Below the pieces are notes generated by a model that was given only the letters and a program-made list of their open reading frames with translations, did no database searches and was not told the origin of the DNA. Shown here piece after piece: positions 49,156 to 59,804 of a DNA stretch of 64,000 nt; within the stretch, counting starts at the first letter, position 1, and each line of letters starts with the position of its first letter. The stretch covers positions 315-64,314 of the forward strand of contig NZ_JADDIX010000098.1 in NCBI RefSeq assembly GCF_015070855.1. Direction: 5' to 3'. Both the position numbers and the translations under genes were made by a program. The stretch comes from Pseudomonas lopnurensis (GTDB lineage: Bacteria > Pseudomonadota > Gammaproteobacteria > Pseudomonadales > Pseudomonadaceae).

Positions 49156-49814
49156 GCCACTATTTTTCCCACGTCCGCCTGCTGGCCAGCCTGAGGCAGA
49201 ACGACTGGCTGCGTGATCTGGCGCGGCATGGTGAGCCGTATCGCGACCACGCGTTGATCTGGCGGCTGTTTCCCGGCGATGGCATGGAGCGGGATTTCCT
49301 GTTCCGCCGTTTGGAGGACGAGCGCAGCTTCTATGTGGTGTCCGCTCGCCCACCACGACCGGACTCGGGGCTGTTCCAGATCCAGAGCAAACCCTACGCG
49401 CCACGACTGGAGCGGGGGGAGTGGCTGCGTTTCGATCTGCGCGCCAATCCCACGGTCAGCTTGCGCCAGGAGGACGGGCGTTCCCGCCGGCACGATGTAC
49501 TGATGCATGCCAAGTATCGAGTGCCTGCCGAACAGCGTGAGCATCTGGGAGAGGTGCTGGATGCTGCCGGGAAGGACTGGTTGCTGTCGCGAGCCGAACG
49601 CTGGGGGCTGGACGTTCGAGAGGGCAGCGTGCTGCAAAACGGCTATCGCCAGCACCGGCTCAGGCGCAAGGGGCGCAATATCGAATATTCCAGCCTGGAT
49701 TATCAAGGCATGGCCCAGGTGACTGACCCGGAACGTTTGCATCAGGCACTGTTGGAGGGCGTCGGTCACAGCAAGGGCTTTGGCTGCGGCCTGCTGCTGG
49801 TCAGGCGGGTATGA
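49152..49814 (+). CDS. cas6e: CRISPR RNA endonuclease Cas6e (CasE)
   Basis: A 220-aa RAMP endoribonuclease that cuts pre-crRNA in the repeat hairpin. The catalytic His is probably His33 in YRDHALIWRLFPG, aligned with His20 of E. coli CasE. The C-terminal glycine loop VGHSKGFGCGLLLVRRV binds RNA. FRLRANP-like FDLRANPTVSLR is conserved. In most I-E loci cas1 follows directly; here a KilA-N relic intervenes. Confidence 0.95.
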   Translation: MSHYFSHVRLLASLRQNDWLRDLARHGEPYRDHALIWRLFPGDGMERDFLFRRLEDERSFYVVSARPPRPDSGLFQIQSKPYAPRLERGEWLRFDLRANPTVSLRQEDGRSRRHDVLMHAKYRVPAEQREHLGEVLDAAGKDWLLSRAERWGLDVREGSVLQNGYRQHRLRRKGRNIEYSSLDYQGMAQVTDPERLHQALLEGVGHSKGFGCGLLLVRRV

Positions 49815-49841
49815 AGGTGAGCACAGGGAGGGAGGCGGCTC

Positions 49842-50140
49842 ATGAAAGCCAAGCTGCAGGTTTTGGAGCGGGACATCGCCACCTCTCCCAAGGTGATATC
49901 AAGCACATCTGCATCGCCGACATCGCCCGCTACAAGAGCCCTGGCCGTACCGGTGCTATCATCGGAAGCTGGCTGCGCAACCGTAACACCATCGAGTTCG
50001 CGAGGAGCCGGGCGCAGCTGGACAACCCTGATTTCAAACCCATCGGATTGGACGGGAGTAGAAAACAGGCCGACTTCACCTGGGCGTCCAGACAATGGAT
50101 CGACCTGCCGCGGCTGCCATTGGCGAGCGAGGGGAACTGA
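49842..50140 (+). pseudogene. Frameshifted KilA-N domain gene remnant between cas6e and cas1
   Basis: A start at 49842 encodes MKAKLQVLERDIAT, then a one-base shift near 49885 is needed to continue LSQGDIKHICIADIARYKSP, IIGSWLRNRNTIEF, LDNPDFKPIGLDG, ASRQWIDLP, ending at 50138-50140. These blocks match, in order, KilA-N proteins of the type ISLTDIARYKS / WLRNRNTIEFLGLWEQLNNPNFNPVEFDGF. Residues that normally follow EF are missing, so the piece is both frameshifted and internally or terminally shortened. KilA-N proteins are usually stand-alone DNA-binding proteins of phages and mobile DNA. Cas1 starts 2 bp after the relic. Confidence 0.8.
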
Positions 50141-50142
50141 GC

Positions 50143-51368
<1,226 letters not shown>

Positions 51369-51434
51369 CAAGGAAAAGTTGGTAGATTTTTAGCAGCCAA
51401 TTTTTCCCTTGAAGATTAATTGGTTACGCTAAGT
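51369..51434 (+). promoter_or_regulatory. CRISPR leader
   Basis: A 66-bp AT-rich stretch (far more AT than its surroundings) between the cas2 stop and the first repeat, including AATTTTTCCC and AGATTAATTGG. It is short for a type I-E leader, so array transcription may begin partly inside cas2. No confident -35/-10 or IHF site could be assigned. Confidence 0.75.
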
Positions 51435-54400
51435 GTGTTCCCCGCGCCCGCGGGGATGAACCGACGAGTCGAAGGCGCCCGGAAAGCTCGACGTTGTGTT
51501 CCCCGCGCCCGCGGGGATGAACCGATGGCGGCGCAACTCTGCCTTCGACCCAAAAAGTGTTCCCCGCGCCCGCGGGGATGAACCGCACTCCATCCAGACA
51601 GCTTTGATGACCGGAGCGTGTTCCCCGCGCCCGCGGGGATGAACCGGCGACAAGACGGTCAGCGATCTGGCCGCACTGGTGTTCCCCGCGCCCGCGGGGA
51701 TGAACCGGAGCTGGTCGAGGCCCGCGCCTACCTGGGCGCGTGTTCCCCGCGCCCGCGGGGATGAACCGGTATGAACCGGTTGGTGGCTGTTGTCGGGCAA
51801 GTGTTCCCCGCGCCCGCGGGGATGAACCGCTCAACGCCAAGGTGCGCGCCGACCTCAAGCAGTGTTCCCCGCGCCCGCGGGGATGAACCGTGATCAATAG
51901 CGCAGGGGGCTGCGATTTTGAGGTGTTCCCCGCGCCCGCGGGGATGAACCGCGCGCGTCGGTACTCCTTGACCATCTGGCGCGGTGTTCCCCGCGCCCGC
52001 GGGGATGAACCGTACTCGCAGCAAGCCTCCCACAGCGCATCAGCGTGTTCCCCGCGCCCGCGGGGATGAACCGGGCTTCGTAGTCATCGGCCAGGACGTA
52101 GAAACGTGTTCCCCGCGCCCGCGGGGATGAACCGAACCCGGACGGCACGCCCTACGCCCCACGCAAGTGTTCCCCGCGCCCGCGGGGATGAACCGATGGG
52201 AATCGTTTTCCTGGCGCATACCGGCATGTGTTCCCCGCGCCCGCGGGGATGAACCGGACGATAGTTCTGGTCGTGACGGCAATAATTCGTGTTCCCCGCG
52301 CCCGCGGGGATGAACCGCGCAACAGTTTGCGCCCTATCTGCGCCCGACCGTGTTCCCCGCGCCCGCGGGGATGAACCGGTCGCCGGCGCGCAGCTTGGCG
52401 ATCTCGACCGGTGTTCCCCGCGCCCGCGGGGATGAACCGTTCATGCCGGCCTGGGGGTGGATGCGGTAGAGGTGTTCCCCGCGCCCGCGGGGATGAACCG
52501 GGCCTGGGCGGCGTTGAGGCGGGTTGTGTTGGGTGTTCCCCGCGCCCGCGGGGATGAACCGTACGGCCGGATCACGCAGACAGGCGAACGAACGTGTTCC
52601 CCGCGCCCGCGGGGATGAACCGTTGTTGCTGTACAGGTCCGGCGCGCTGGTGATGTGTTCCCCGCGCCCGCGGGGATGAACCGACAGCAATTAATTTTAT
52701 AAATGCTTTGCCTGAGTGTTCCCCGCGCCCGCGGGGATGAACCGCCCCTTCAGGTAGGCGGCATGGGCTCGCTTGTGTGTTCCCCGCGCCCGCGGGGATG
52801 AACCGTTCGTCGCAATACTGGGCGATGCGGTACAGCGGTGTTCCCCGCGCCCGCGGGGATGAACCGCCCCGCACGGGGCGGGGCTTCGGGTGGCGGCGGT
52901 GTTCCCCGCGCCCGCGGGGATGAACCGTTCTCGACGCCATCCGGGCCGATCAGCGGCGTGTGTTCCCCGCGCCCGCGGGGATGAACCGGTTTCGGCAGCG
53001 TCTGCCGGTTCCGCATCCTCGTGTTCCCCGCGCCCGCGGGGATGAACCGATGCTCGACAACGAAGAGCAGCGCGTCTTTGAGTGTTCCCCGCGCCCGCGG
53101 GGATGAACCGACTTGCAGGACGGTTTCTTTCGGCGGCACGATGTGTTCCCCGCGCCCGCGGGGATGAACCGCCTAATCACATCCGCGCGCGGCGGACCTT
53201 CGGGTGTTCCCCGCGCCCGCGGGGATGAACCGCGGTACGAACTGAAAATCACGAAACGCTATGCGTGTTCCCCGCGCCCGCGGGGATGAACCGATATCGG
53301 CAGTTCGCTAAACGACCAGTTGCAAGTGTTCCCCGCGCCCGCGGGGATGAACCGGATTTGCTCAATACAGCCGCGATGGTCATCGGGTGTTCCCCGCGCC
53401 CGCGGGGATGAACCGGCCGGCGTCTGGTGCGATTTCTCGACCGGCGAGTGTTCCCCGCGCCCGCGGGGATGAACCGGGCGAGCATTCCGTGGATGGATGC
53501 GGACGGGGGTGTTCCCCGCGCCCGCGGGGATGAACCGCTTTCGTGACCGGCGCCGTCACCGCCGCCTGAGTGTTCCCCGCGCCCGCGGGGATGAACCGGA
53601 CCAGCTCATGCCACACCTCTTCCTCCTCGGGTGTTCCCCGCGCCCGCGGGGATGAACCGCTTGCTGCTACGACGGAACCCTTTGATCCGACGTGTTCCCC
53701 GCGCCCGCGGGGATGAACCGGATTCGAGGCAAACGACGCGAGCTGCCGTGAGGTGTTCCCCGCGCCCGCGGGGATGAACCGCGGCCTGGATGCTGTCGTC
53801 GGTGGCGCCGGCTCGTGTTCCCCGCGCCCGCGGGGATGAACCGGCAGAGTTCGAGGCCGCCAGGGGCACCAACGCGTGTTCCCCGCGCCCGCGGGGATGA
53901 ACCGCTTGTAATTCTTCAGCAGGGCGATCATTGCATGTGTTCCCCGCGCCCGCGGGGATGAACCGCTGCACGTGCGACCCCGCTACGACGGCCTGCCGTG
54001 TTCCCCGCGCCCGCGGGGATGAACCGGGTGGCCAATTTGGCCAGCCCCCTGGGGGTGAGTGTTCCCCGCGCCCGCGGGGATGAACCGAGATAGCCATGGA
54101 ATGCGATTTCGACACCCTCGTGTTCCCCGCGCCCGCGGGGATGAACCGTTTTACCCGTTTGGCGAAGCGCCGGAGGGGGTGTGTTCCCCGCGCCCGCGGG
54201 GATGAACCGCCAGGCTGAGTGGCGAGCCGGCGCGCATCGCGGTGTTCCCCGCGCCCGCGGGGATGAACCGGCTGCTTTACTTTGGTGAGTGGGCGCCTTG
54301 ATGTGTTCCCCGCGCCCGCGGGGATGAACCGGCCGGGCGATACGGCGGAACCTACGTCTGCAAGTGTTCCCCGCGCCCGCGGGGATGAACCGCCGAGCCG

Positions 54401-56287
54401 CGGGCATGCAGTGACCGGGACGGGGTGTTCCCCGCGCCCGCGGGGATGAACCGTTGGGTGGCGAAACCTACCAGTTCTACGCGCCGTGTTCCCCGCGCCC
54501 GCGGGGATGAACCGTGTAAAGATGCAATAAGGCCGGCGAACAACATGTGTTCCCCGCGCCCGCGGGGATGAACCGCGCACACCGAGCTGGGCAGAGTTTT
54601 CGATGTTGTGTTCCCCGCGCCCGCGGGGATGAACCGGCATCCGAACAGCTCGAGCAGTCCTACGCCACGTGTTCCCCGCGCCCGCGGGGATGAACCGGGC
54701 TGGGTCGCCCAGGCGTTGTCCCTCAAGGAGTGTTCCCCGCGCCCGCGGGGATGAACCGGGAAAGCGCGTGAACAGGCCGGAGCTGGCAGGGTGTTCCCCG
54801 CGCCCGCGGGGATGAACCGCCGCGCAGGCTCACGTCGTCGGTGGTTTTCAGGTGTTCCCCGCGCCCGCGGGGATGAACCGTTTATGGCTGGCCTGGAGCA
54901 ACAAATGGTGACGTGTTCCCCGCGCCCGCGGGGATGAACCGTAACAAGCAGTCGCAGAGCGTCAGTCTTCCCGGTGTTCCCCGCGCCCGCGGGGATGAAC
55001 CGACCAGGGAGGCGAAGTACGGGACCGAGCTCGAGTGTTCCCCGCGCCCGCGGGGATGAACCGCTTGTTCGTTTAACTGGTGCTGATGGCTTCGCGTGTT
55101 CCCCGCGCCCGCGGGGATGAACCGCGATCATCGCGGCGATGCCGGGCATGCTCGATGTGTTCCCCGCGCCCGCGGGGATGAACCGACGGTGTTGCGGATG
55201 TTCTCTTTGCGTTGGTAGTGTTCCCCGCGCCCGCGGGGATGAACCGCGCAAGCGGCAGATGTTTACCAAGCTGCGCACGTGTTCCCCGCGCCCGCGGGGA
55301 TGAACCGATGGCAGAGGAAACGATGGGCGGCAGCCGCATGTGTTCCCCGCGCCCGCGGGGATGAACCGTAGCCGGCCCTGCCCTCTGCCGTCGATTCGAT
55401 GTGTTCCCCGCGCCCGCGGGGATGAACCGCGACGAGAGCGTTCCAGTGATGCGGCTGCATCGTGTTCCCCGCGCCCGCGGGGATGAACCGTAGGAGTTAC
55501 GGCCTGAATGCCATCCCAGTGCGTGTTCCCCGCGCCCGCGGGGATGAACCGGCTTCGGCCATTTCGTTGAGATCGGACATCTAGTGTTCCCCGCGCCCGC
55601 GGGGATGAACCGGCTTCGGCCATTTCGTTGAGATCGGACATCTAGTGTTCCCCGCGCCCGCGGGGATGAACCGTCGTTCTTCGGTGCGGCTGTCGATATC
55701 TTCCGGTGTTCCCCGCGCCCGCGGGGATGAACCGCTTCCGTGGCGCTGGCATGGACGGCCCTGTCAGTGTTCCCCACGCCCGCGGGGATGAACCGTACGC
55801 ACGCGATATTGGGTGTTCAGTACCGTTGTGTTCCCCGCGCCCGCGGGGATGAACCGACCACCATCACCGAGATCACCCTGCGCAAGCCGTGTTCCCCGCG
55901 CCCGCGGGGATGAACCGCCCGCGCGGGGCGGGCTGTCAGGGTTCGGGATGTGTTCCCCGCGCCCGCGGGGATGAACCGGCCTGCCGTACTACGCCAAGTT
56001 GGCTCCGATGGTGTTCCCCGCGCCCGCGGGGATGAACCGGCAGCCAACCCGCCACCACCGAAGCCTGCACCGTGTTCCCCGCGCCCGCGGGGATGAACCG
56101 TCGTCGACGTTGAGCCAGTCCTGGCTGGAGGCGTGTTCCCCGCGCCCGCGGGGATGAACCGGCGCGCTTCTCCCAGGTGTTGGATTCGTCTACGTGTTCC
56201 CCGCGCCCGCGGGGATGAACCGCGCTCAACGGTCGCGATGGCTGCTGGCTGGTAGTGTTCCCCCGCGCCCGCGGGGATGGATGAACA
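51435..56287 (+). CRISPR. Type I-E CRISPR array, 80 repeats and 79 spacers
   Basis: 29-bp repeats starting GTGTTCCCCGCG and ending GGGGATGAACCG, essentially the E. coli-type I-E repeat, repeated every 61 bp. Sampled start positions fit 51435+61k up to 53753, then shift by one, because the spacer at 53782-53814 is 33 nt; all other checked spacers are 32 nt. Transcription is rightward from the leader; the 5' handle would be ATGAACCG. Two adjacent spacers (55552-55583 and 55613-55644) are identical. The repeat at 55767 has an A for G in its tenth base, and the last repeat (56255-56287) has an extra C and a GATG duplication, as expected for the old, trailer end. Leader-end repeats appear uniform. 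Confidence 0.98.
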
Positions 56288-56381
56288 GCGCCTTGCTGGC
56301 GTAGCGTGCTGCCGCTTCTGGCCGGGCGCGGCTCAAGTTTGCACGGCACCTGGCCGACAGCCTGGCGTCAGTCAGGAGTCC

Positions 56382-57248
56382 ATGATGGTGCATCCCGTAT
56401 CCGCTTCCGCCGCCTTTGCGCGCCCTGTCTCGCGTACCGGCGTCCCGTCCGGGGCTGCGGACGAGGCCGCGCAAGAGGCGCCCGAGTCGTCGACCCGGGT
56501 ATCGTTCAGCGAGCGTCTGCTCTCGGCCGGCAAGGCTACCCGCTCGTTGTCGAATGCACTGCGCGAGGCCGACAACTCGAAAAAGGAAGCGGCCCGCCGG
56601 CGCATCGAAGAGATCAAGCAACGCATCAAGATGCTGAGAATGTTGGCAAGCGGTGGGCTGGTGTCCAAGGGCGTCCTGCGGGAGATCCGCCAGTTGGCGC
56701 AGGCGCTCGGCCAGGCCGCCAAGGTGCTCGCCGGATCGGGTGGTGCCGCAGGTCATGCGAGTAGCGGAGAAAACACGGCGTCCGCGGCATCGGCTTCGGG
56801 ACAAACATCGGGCGAAGCGGAGGTCGGGCAACAGGAAACGACCGCGGCACCCTCGGGCCAGGACGCCGCTTCTGGAGAAGCCGGCGAACAACCGCCTGAA
56901 GAACAACGGCAGAACATCGATGACGACGTGATGGCGCAGACGGCCGTGACGCTGGGCCTGTATCTGGAAAACCTGGAACAGGCGAAGCAGGACGAGCGAC
57001 CGACCGCCGACGACGCACGCCAGCGCCGCGATGATGCGGAGCTGATCGAGGACGTGGTGCGTCGGCTCAAGGCTATGCTGGCCCTGGTGAAAGGCGTCCA
57101 CGCAACGGACGATCCGGACTCGCGCAAACGGCTCGCGGAGATCGAGGCGCTGCTCGACGACAGCGAAAGCATCGCCCGGAATCTCGGCGGAGACCTATCT
57201 GGAGACCGACCTTCCTTGGCGGGCATGGGGCTCTCGATCAGTGTCTGA
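56382..57248 (+). CDS. Hypothetical coiled-coil protein
   Basis: A 288-aa soluble protein with no signal peptide. Residues ~45-115 are strongly helical and charged (EADNSKKEAARRRIEEIKQRIKML), followed by a low-complexity Ala/Ser/Gly/Gln linker (~118-175) and a second helical acidic half (RRDDAELIEDVVRRLKAMLALV, RLAEIEALLDDSE). I recognise no catalytic motif. AGGAG lies 9 bp before ATG 56382. By gene order it should be the counterpart of PA3971, so it is core genome and the array's right neighbour rather than a Cas accessory gene; that is inference from synteny recalled, not alignment. Confidence 0.8.
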   Translation: MMVHPVSASAAFARPVSRTGVPSGAADEAAQEAPESSTRVSFSERLLSAGKATRSLSNALREADNSKKEAARRRIEEIKQRIKMLRMLASGGLVSKGVLREIRQLAQALGQAAKVLAGSGGAAGHASSGENTASAASASGQTSGEAEVGQQETTAAPSGQDAASGEAGEQPPEEQRQNIDDDVMAQTAVTLGLYLENLEQAKQDERPTADDARQRRDDAELIEDVVRRLKAMLALVKGVHATDDPDSRKRLAEIEALLDDSESIARNLGGDLSGDRPSLAGMGLSISV

Positions 57249-57346
57249 TGAGACGATGGGTATGTTCCTGCGACCGTGGTGCATTGTTCTCTGCAGGATG
57301 CGGAATACCCAGGAGCGGCCTGTTCTGGTTGATCCCAGCTGACCGC

Positions 57347-58300
57347 CTAGCCGCCAAGAATGCCGGCAAGTCGCTGGCGGTCGATATTGGCGCCGCTGAG
57401 GATCACCGCGATGCGTTCGCCGCGGTTGCGCTCGCGTTCCTGCATGGCGGCGGCCAGCGCGGCGGCGCCGGCGCCTTCGGCGGTGTTGTGGGTGTCTTCG
57501 TGGAGCGCCCTGATCGCTTCGCGGATGGCTTCGTCCTCGACGCGCAGGATGCGCGCCGCGCCCGTTCGTATGATCTCCAGCGCCTCGGGCGCAGGCATGC
57601 GGCAGGCCAGGCCGTCGGCGAAGGTCTCGGCGGTTTCGGTGCAGACGATGCGGCCCTGTTCGAAACTCTGCGCGTAGGCATCCGCGGCGCTGGACACCAC
57701 GCCGACGATCTCGGTCCGCAGGCCCAGCAGGTCGCGGGTGCGGATCATGCCGCAGATGCCCGAGCCCATGCCGATGGGGACGTAGACCCGGCGTAGCGGC
57801 GGCGCGGCCTCGAGCAGCTCCAGGGCGTAGGTGGCGACGCCGCGGATCAGGTCCGGGTGCAGGGCGGGAACGAAGTGCCAGCCGCTTTGCGCGGCAAGCT
57901 CTGCCGCCCGCTCGCGGGCCGTATCGAAGTCCTGGCCGAATTCGATGACTTCGGCCCCGCAGGCGCGCATCGCCGCGTTCTTTTCCGCCGAATTGCCCAG
58001 TGGCACCAGCACCTTCAGCGGTACGCCGGCCTTGTGCGCGGCCATGGCCAGGCTGATGCCGTGGTTGCCGCGGGTGGCGCTGATCATGCCGCGCAGCTGC
58101 GGCTCGCGCTCGAGCAGCTCATGAACGTAGAGCAGGCCCCCGCGAATCTTGAAGGCGCCGGCGGGGGTGTGGTTTTCGTGCTTCACCCAGACCTCGCAGC
58201 CCAGGCGCCGCGCCAGCAGAGGCCAGTTGTACTGGGGCGTCGGCGGAACATGCCGGCCGATCAGCTCGGCGGCCTGGCGCAGTGCGGTGAGATCGAACAT
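57347..58300 (-). CDS. Threonine dehydratase-like PLP enzyme
   Basis: A 317-aa fold-type II PLP enzyme. The Schiff-base lysine is Lys51 in TPAGAFKIRGG; TRGNHGISLA and the phosphate-binding IGMGSGICG follow. It has no C-terminal ACT regulatory domain, so it resembles catabolic serine/threonine dehydratases or hydroxyaspartate-type lyases. It is divergent from a MocR-type regulator 79 bp away, which probably controls it. Substrate is uncertain. Confidence 0.88.
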   Translation of the reverse strand: MFDLTALRQAAELIGRHVPPTPQYNWPLLARRLGCEVWVKHENHTPAGAFKIRGGLLYVHELLEREPQLRGMISATRGNHGISLAMAAHKAGVPLKVLVPLGNSAEKNAAMRACGAEVIEFGQDFDTARERAAELAAQSGWHFVPALHPDLIRGVATYALELLEAAPPLRRVYVPIGMGSGICGMIRTRDLLGLRTEIVGVVSSAADAYAQSFEQGRIVCTETAETFADGLACRMPAPEALEIIRTGAARILRVEDEAIREAIRALHEDTHNTAEGAGAAALAAAMQERERNRGERIAVILSGANIDRQRLAGILGG

Positions 58301-58334
58301 GGGCGGCTCCTCGGCGGGTTTGACGAAGATCCTA

Positions 58335-58379
58335 GAGCCGCGCATTGTATGGGTAAATCGTTATATTGCATGGCAGACA
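58335..58379. promoter_or_regulatory. Divergent promoter region of the dehydratase/MocR pair
   Basis: An AT-rich patch in a 79-bp intergenic gap. It holds TTGTATGGG and TTGCATGGCA, two similar ATGG-centred boxes about 22 bp apart, with TTATAT between them. This fits MocR regulators, which bind repeated boxes in the shared promoter. Confidence 0.4.
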
Positions 58380-59789
58380 ATGTGGCTTCCCCGACTCGCC
58401 GATGACAACCAGCCCCGCTATCTGGCACTCGTGGATGCCATTTCACGGGCGATCGAACAGGGCGAACTGAAGCCCGGCGATCGCCTGCCGCCGCAGCGCC
58501 GCCTGGCCTGGGCGCTCGGCCTCAATCCAAGCACCACCATGCAGGCGTATCGAGAGGCGGCGCGGCGGCATCTGGTCGGCGGCGAAGTCGGGCGCGGAAC
58601 CTATGTGCTGGCCAGCAGCCGCGAGGCCAGCCTGTTTCTGCTCAAGCAGGCCGATGCGCTGCCGGCGCTGCTCGACCTGTCGACCAACCTGCCGGTGATC
58701 GATGCGGAGGATCGCGACCTGCCGCGCAGCGTGCTCGAACTCGGCGCGGCGGCCGATCTCGCCGGGCTGCAGGGCTATGCCGCGGCATCCGACATGCAAC
58801 GTGGGCGCCTGGCGGCGAGCAGTTGGCTACGTGGCCGCGGACTGGAACTGCCGCCGCGGCAACTGATGCTCTGCGCCGGTGCGCAACAGGGGCTTTTCGC
58901 CGCGCTGCTGGGGTTGTGCGCGCCGGGCGAGCCGATCCTGGTGGAGGCCTTGACCTCGCCCGGCATCAAGGCCGCCGGCCGCCAGTTGCGCTTGCCGTTG
59001 CACGGCGTGGCGATGGACGAGCGGGGCATCCTGCCGACCGAACTGGACCGCCTGGCCCGCGCCACGGCCGCCCGTGTGGTGGTGCTGACGCCGTGCATGC
59101 AGAACCCCACGGGCGTCAGCATGGACGCCCGGCGCCGCGAGGCGATCGCCGCGGTGGCGCGTCGGCATGATTTGTTGATCATCGAGGACGATGTCTACGG
59201 TGCGCTCGGCGATGAGGCGCCGCTCGCTGCGCTGCTCGCCGAGCGCTGCGTACTGGTCGGCAGCCTGTCGAAGACCGTTGCCCCCGGGCTGCGTTTCGGT
59301 TTCATCGCCGCGGCCGAGCACTGGTTGGCGCGCATCGACCCGGAGGCCCAGGGCACCGGCTGGACACTGTCGCCCTTGTGCCTGCGCATCGCTTGCCAAT
59401 GGATCGAGGACGGCACGGCCGTGCGGCGGGTGCACTGGCAGCGCCAACAGATCGCCCAGCGCTGGCGCATGGCGCGGAAGGTCCTTGGGCCCCGGGTGCC
59501 GGCGATCCCCTCGCCGCATCTGTGGCTGACCGCGCAGGCGAACGAGACCGAGCTGCTGAGCGCCTGTCGTTCGGCCAGCATCGAAGCGGCGGCCGCGCAG
59601 GCATTCGCCGTCGGCCCCGGCGCGCCGGATGCGGTGCGCCTGAGCCTGACCGCGGCCCCCGGGCTGGTAGCGCTGAAGAGCGCTCTGCAGGCCCTGGCCG
59701 GGCGGCTCGCGCCGGCGCGGCAGACGCATGCCGAAGCTGCAGCGCTATCGCTGTCATCGCCGAACAGGCAAGATGTTTCCAACGACTGA
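58380..59789 (+). CDS. MocR-type GntR/aminotransferase transcription regulator
   Basis: A 469-aa protein with an N-terminal GntR winged helix (~1-75: AIEQGELKPGDRLPPQRRLAWALGLNPSTTMQAY) fused to a fold-type I aminotransferase domain. The domain includes LMLCAGAQQGLFAALL, TPCMQNPTGVSMD, IIEDDVYGAL and the PLP lysine in GSLSKTVAPGLRFGF. Such regulators sense PLP or amino-acid adducts and usually control a divergent gene, here the dehydratase. ATG 58380 begins the conserved N-terminus. Confidence 0.92.
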   Translation: MWLPRLADDNQPRYLALVDAISRAIEQGELKPGDRLPPQRRLAWALGLNPSTTMQAYREAARRHLVGGEVGRGTYVLASSREASLFLLKQADALPALLDLSTNLPVIDAEDRDLPRSVLELGAAADLAGLQGYAAASDMQRGRLAASSWLRGRGLELPPRQLMLCAGAQQGLFAALLGLCAPGEPILVEALTSPGIKAAGRQLRLPLHGVAMDERGILPTELDRLARATAARVVVLTPCMQNPTGVSMDARRREAIAAVARRHDLLIIEDDVYGALGDEAPLAALLAERCVLVGSLSKTVAPGLRFGFIAAAEHWLARIDPEAQGTGWTLSPLCLRIACQWIEDGTAVRRVHWQRQQIAQRWRMARKVLGPRVPAIPSPHLWLTAQANETELLSACRSASIEAAAAQAFAVGPGAPDAVRLSLTAAPGLVALKSALQALAGRLAPARQTHAEAAALSLSSPNRQDVSND

Positions 59790-59804
59790 ACAAGGAAATC
59801 CAGC

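Noticed and set aside
51424-56349. Long minus-strand reading frames across the array with recurring GSSPRARGT, RFIPAGAGNT and VHPRGRGEH blocks
   Set aside because: These are the three frame translations of the 29-bp CRISPR repeat at 61-bp spacing. Databases hold many such spurious proteins; no start sites or codon signal support them.
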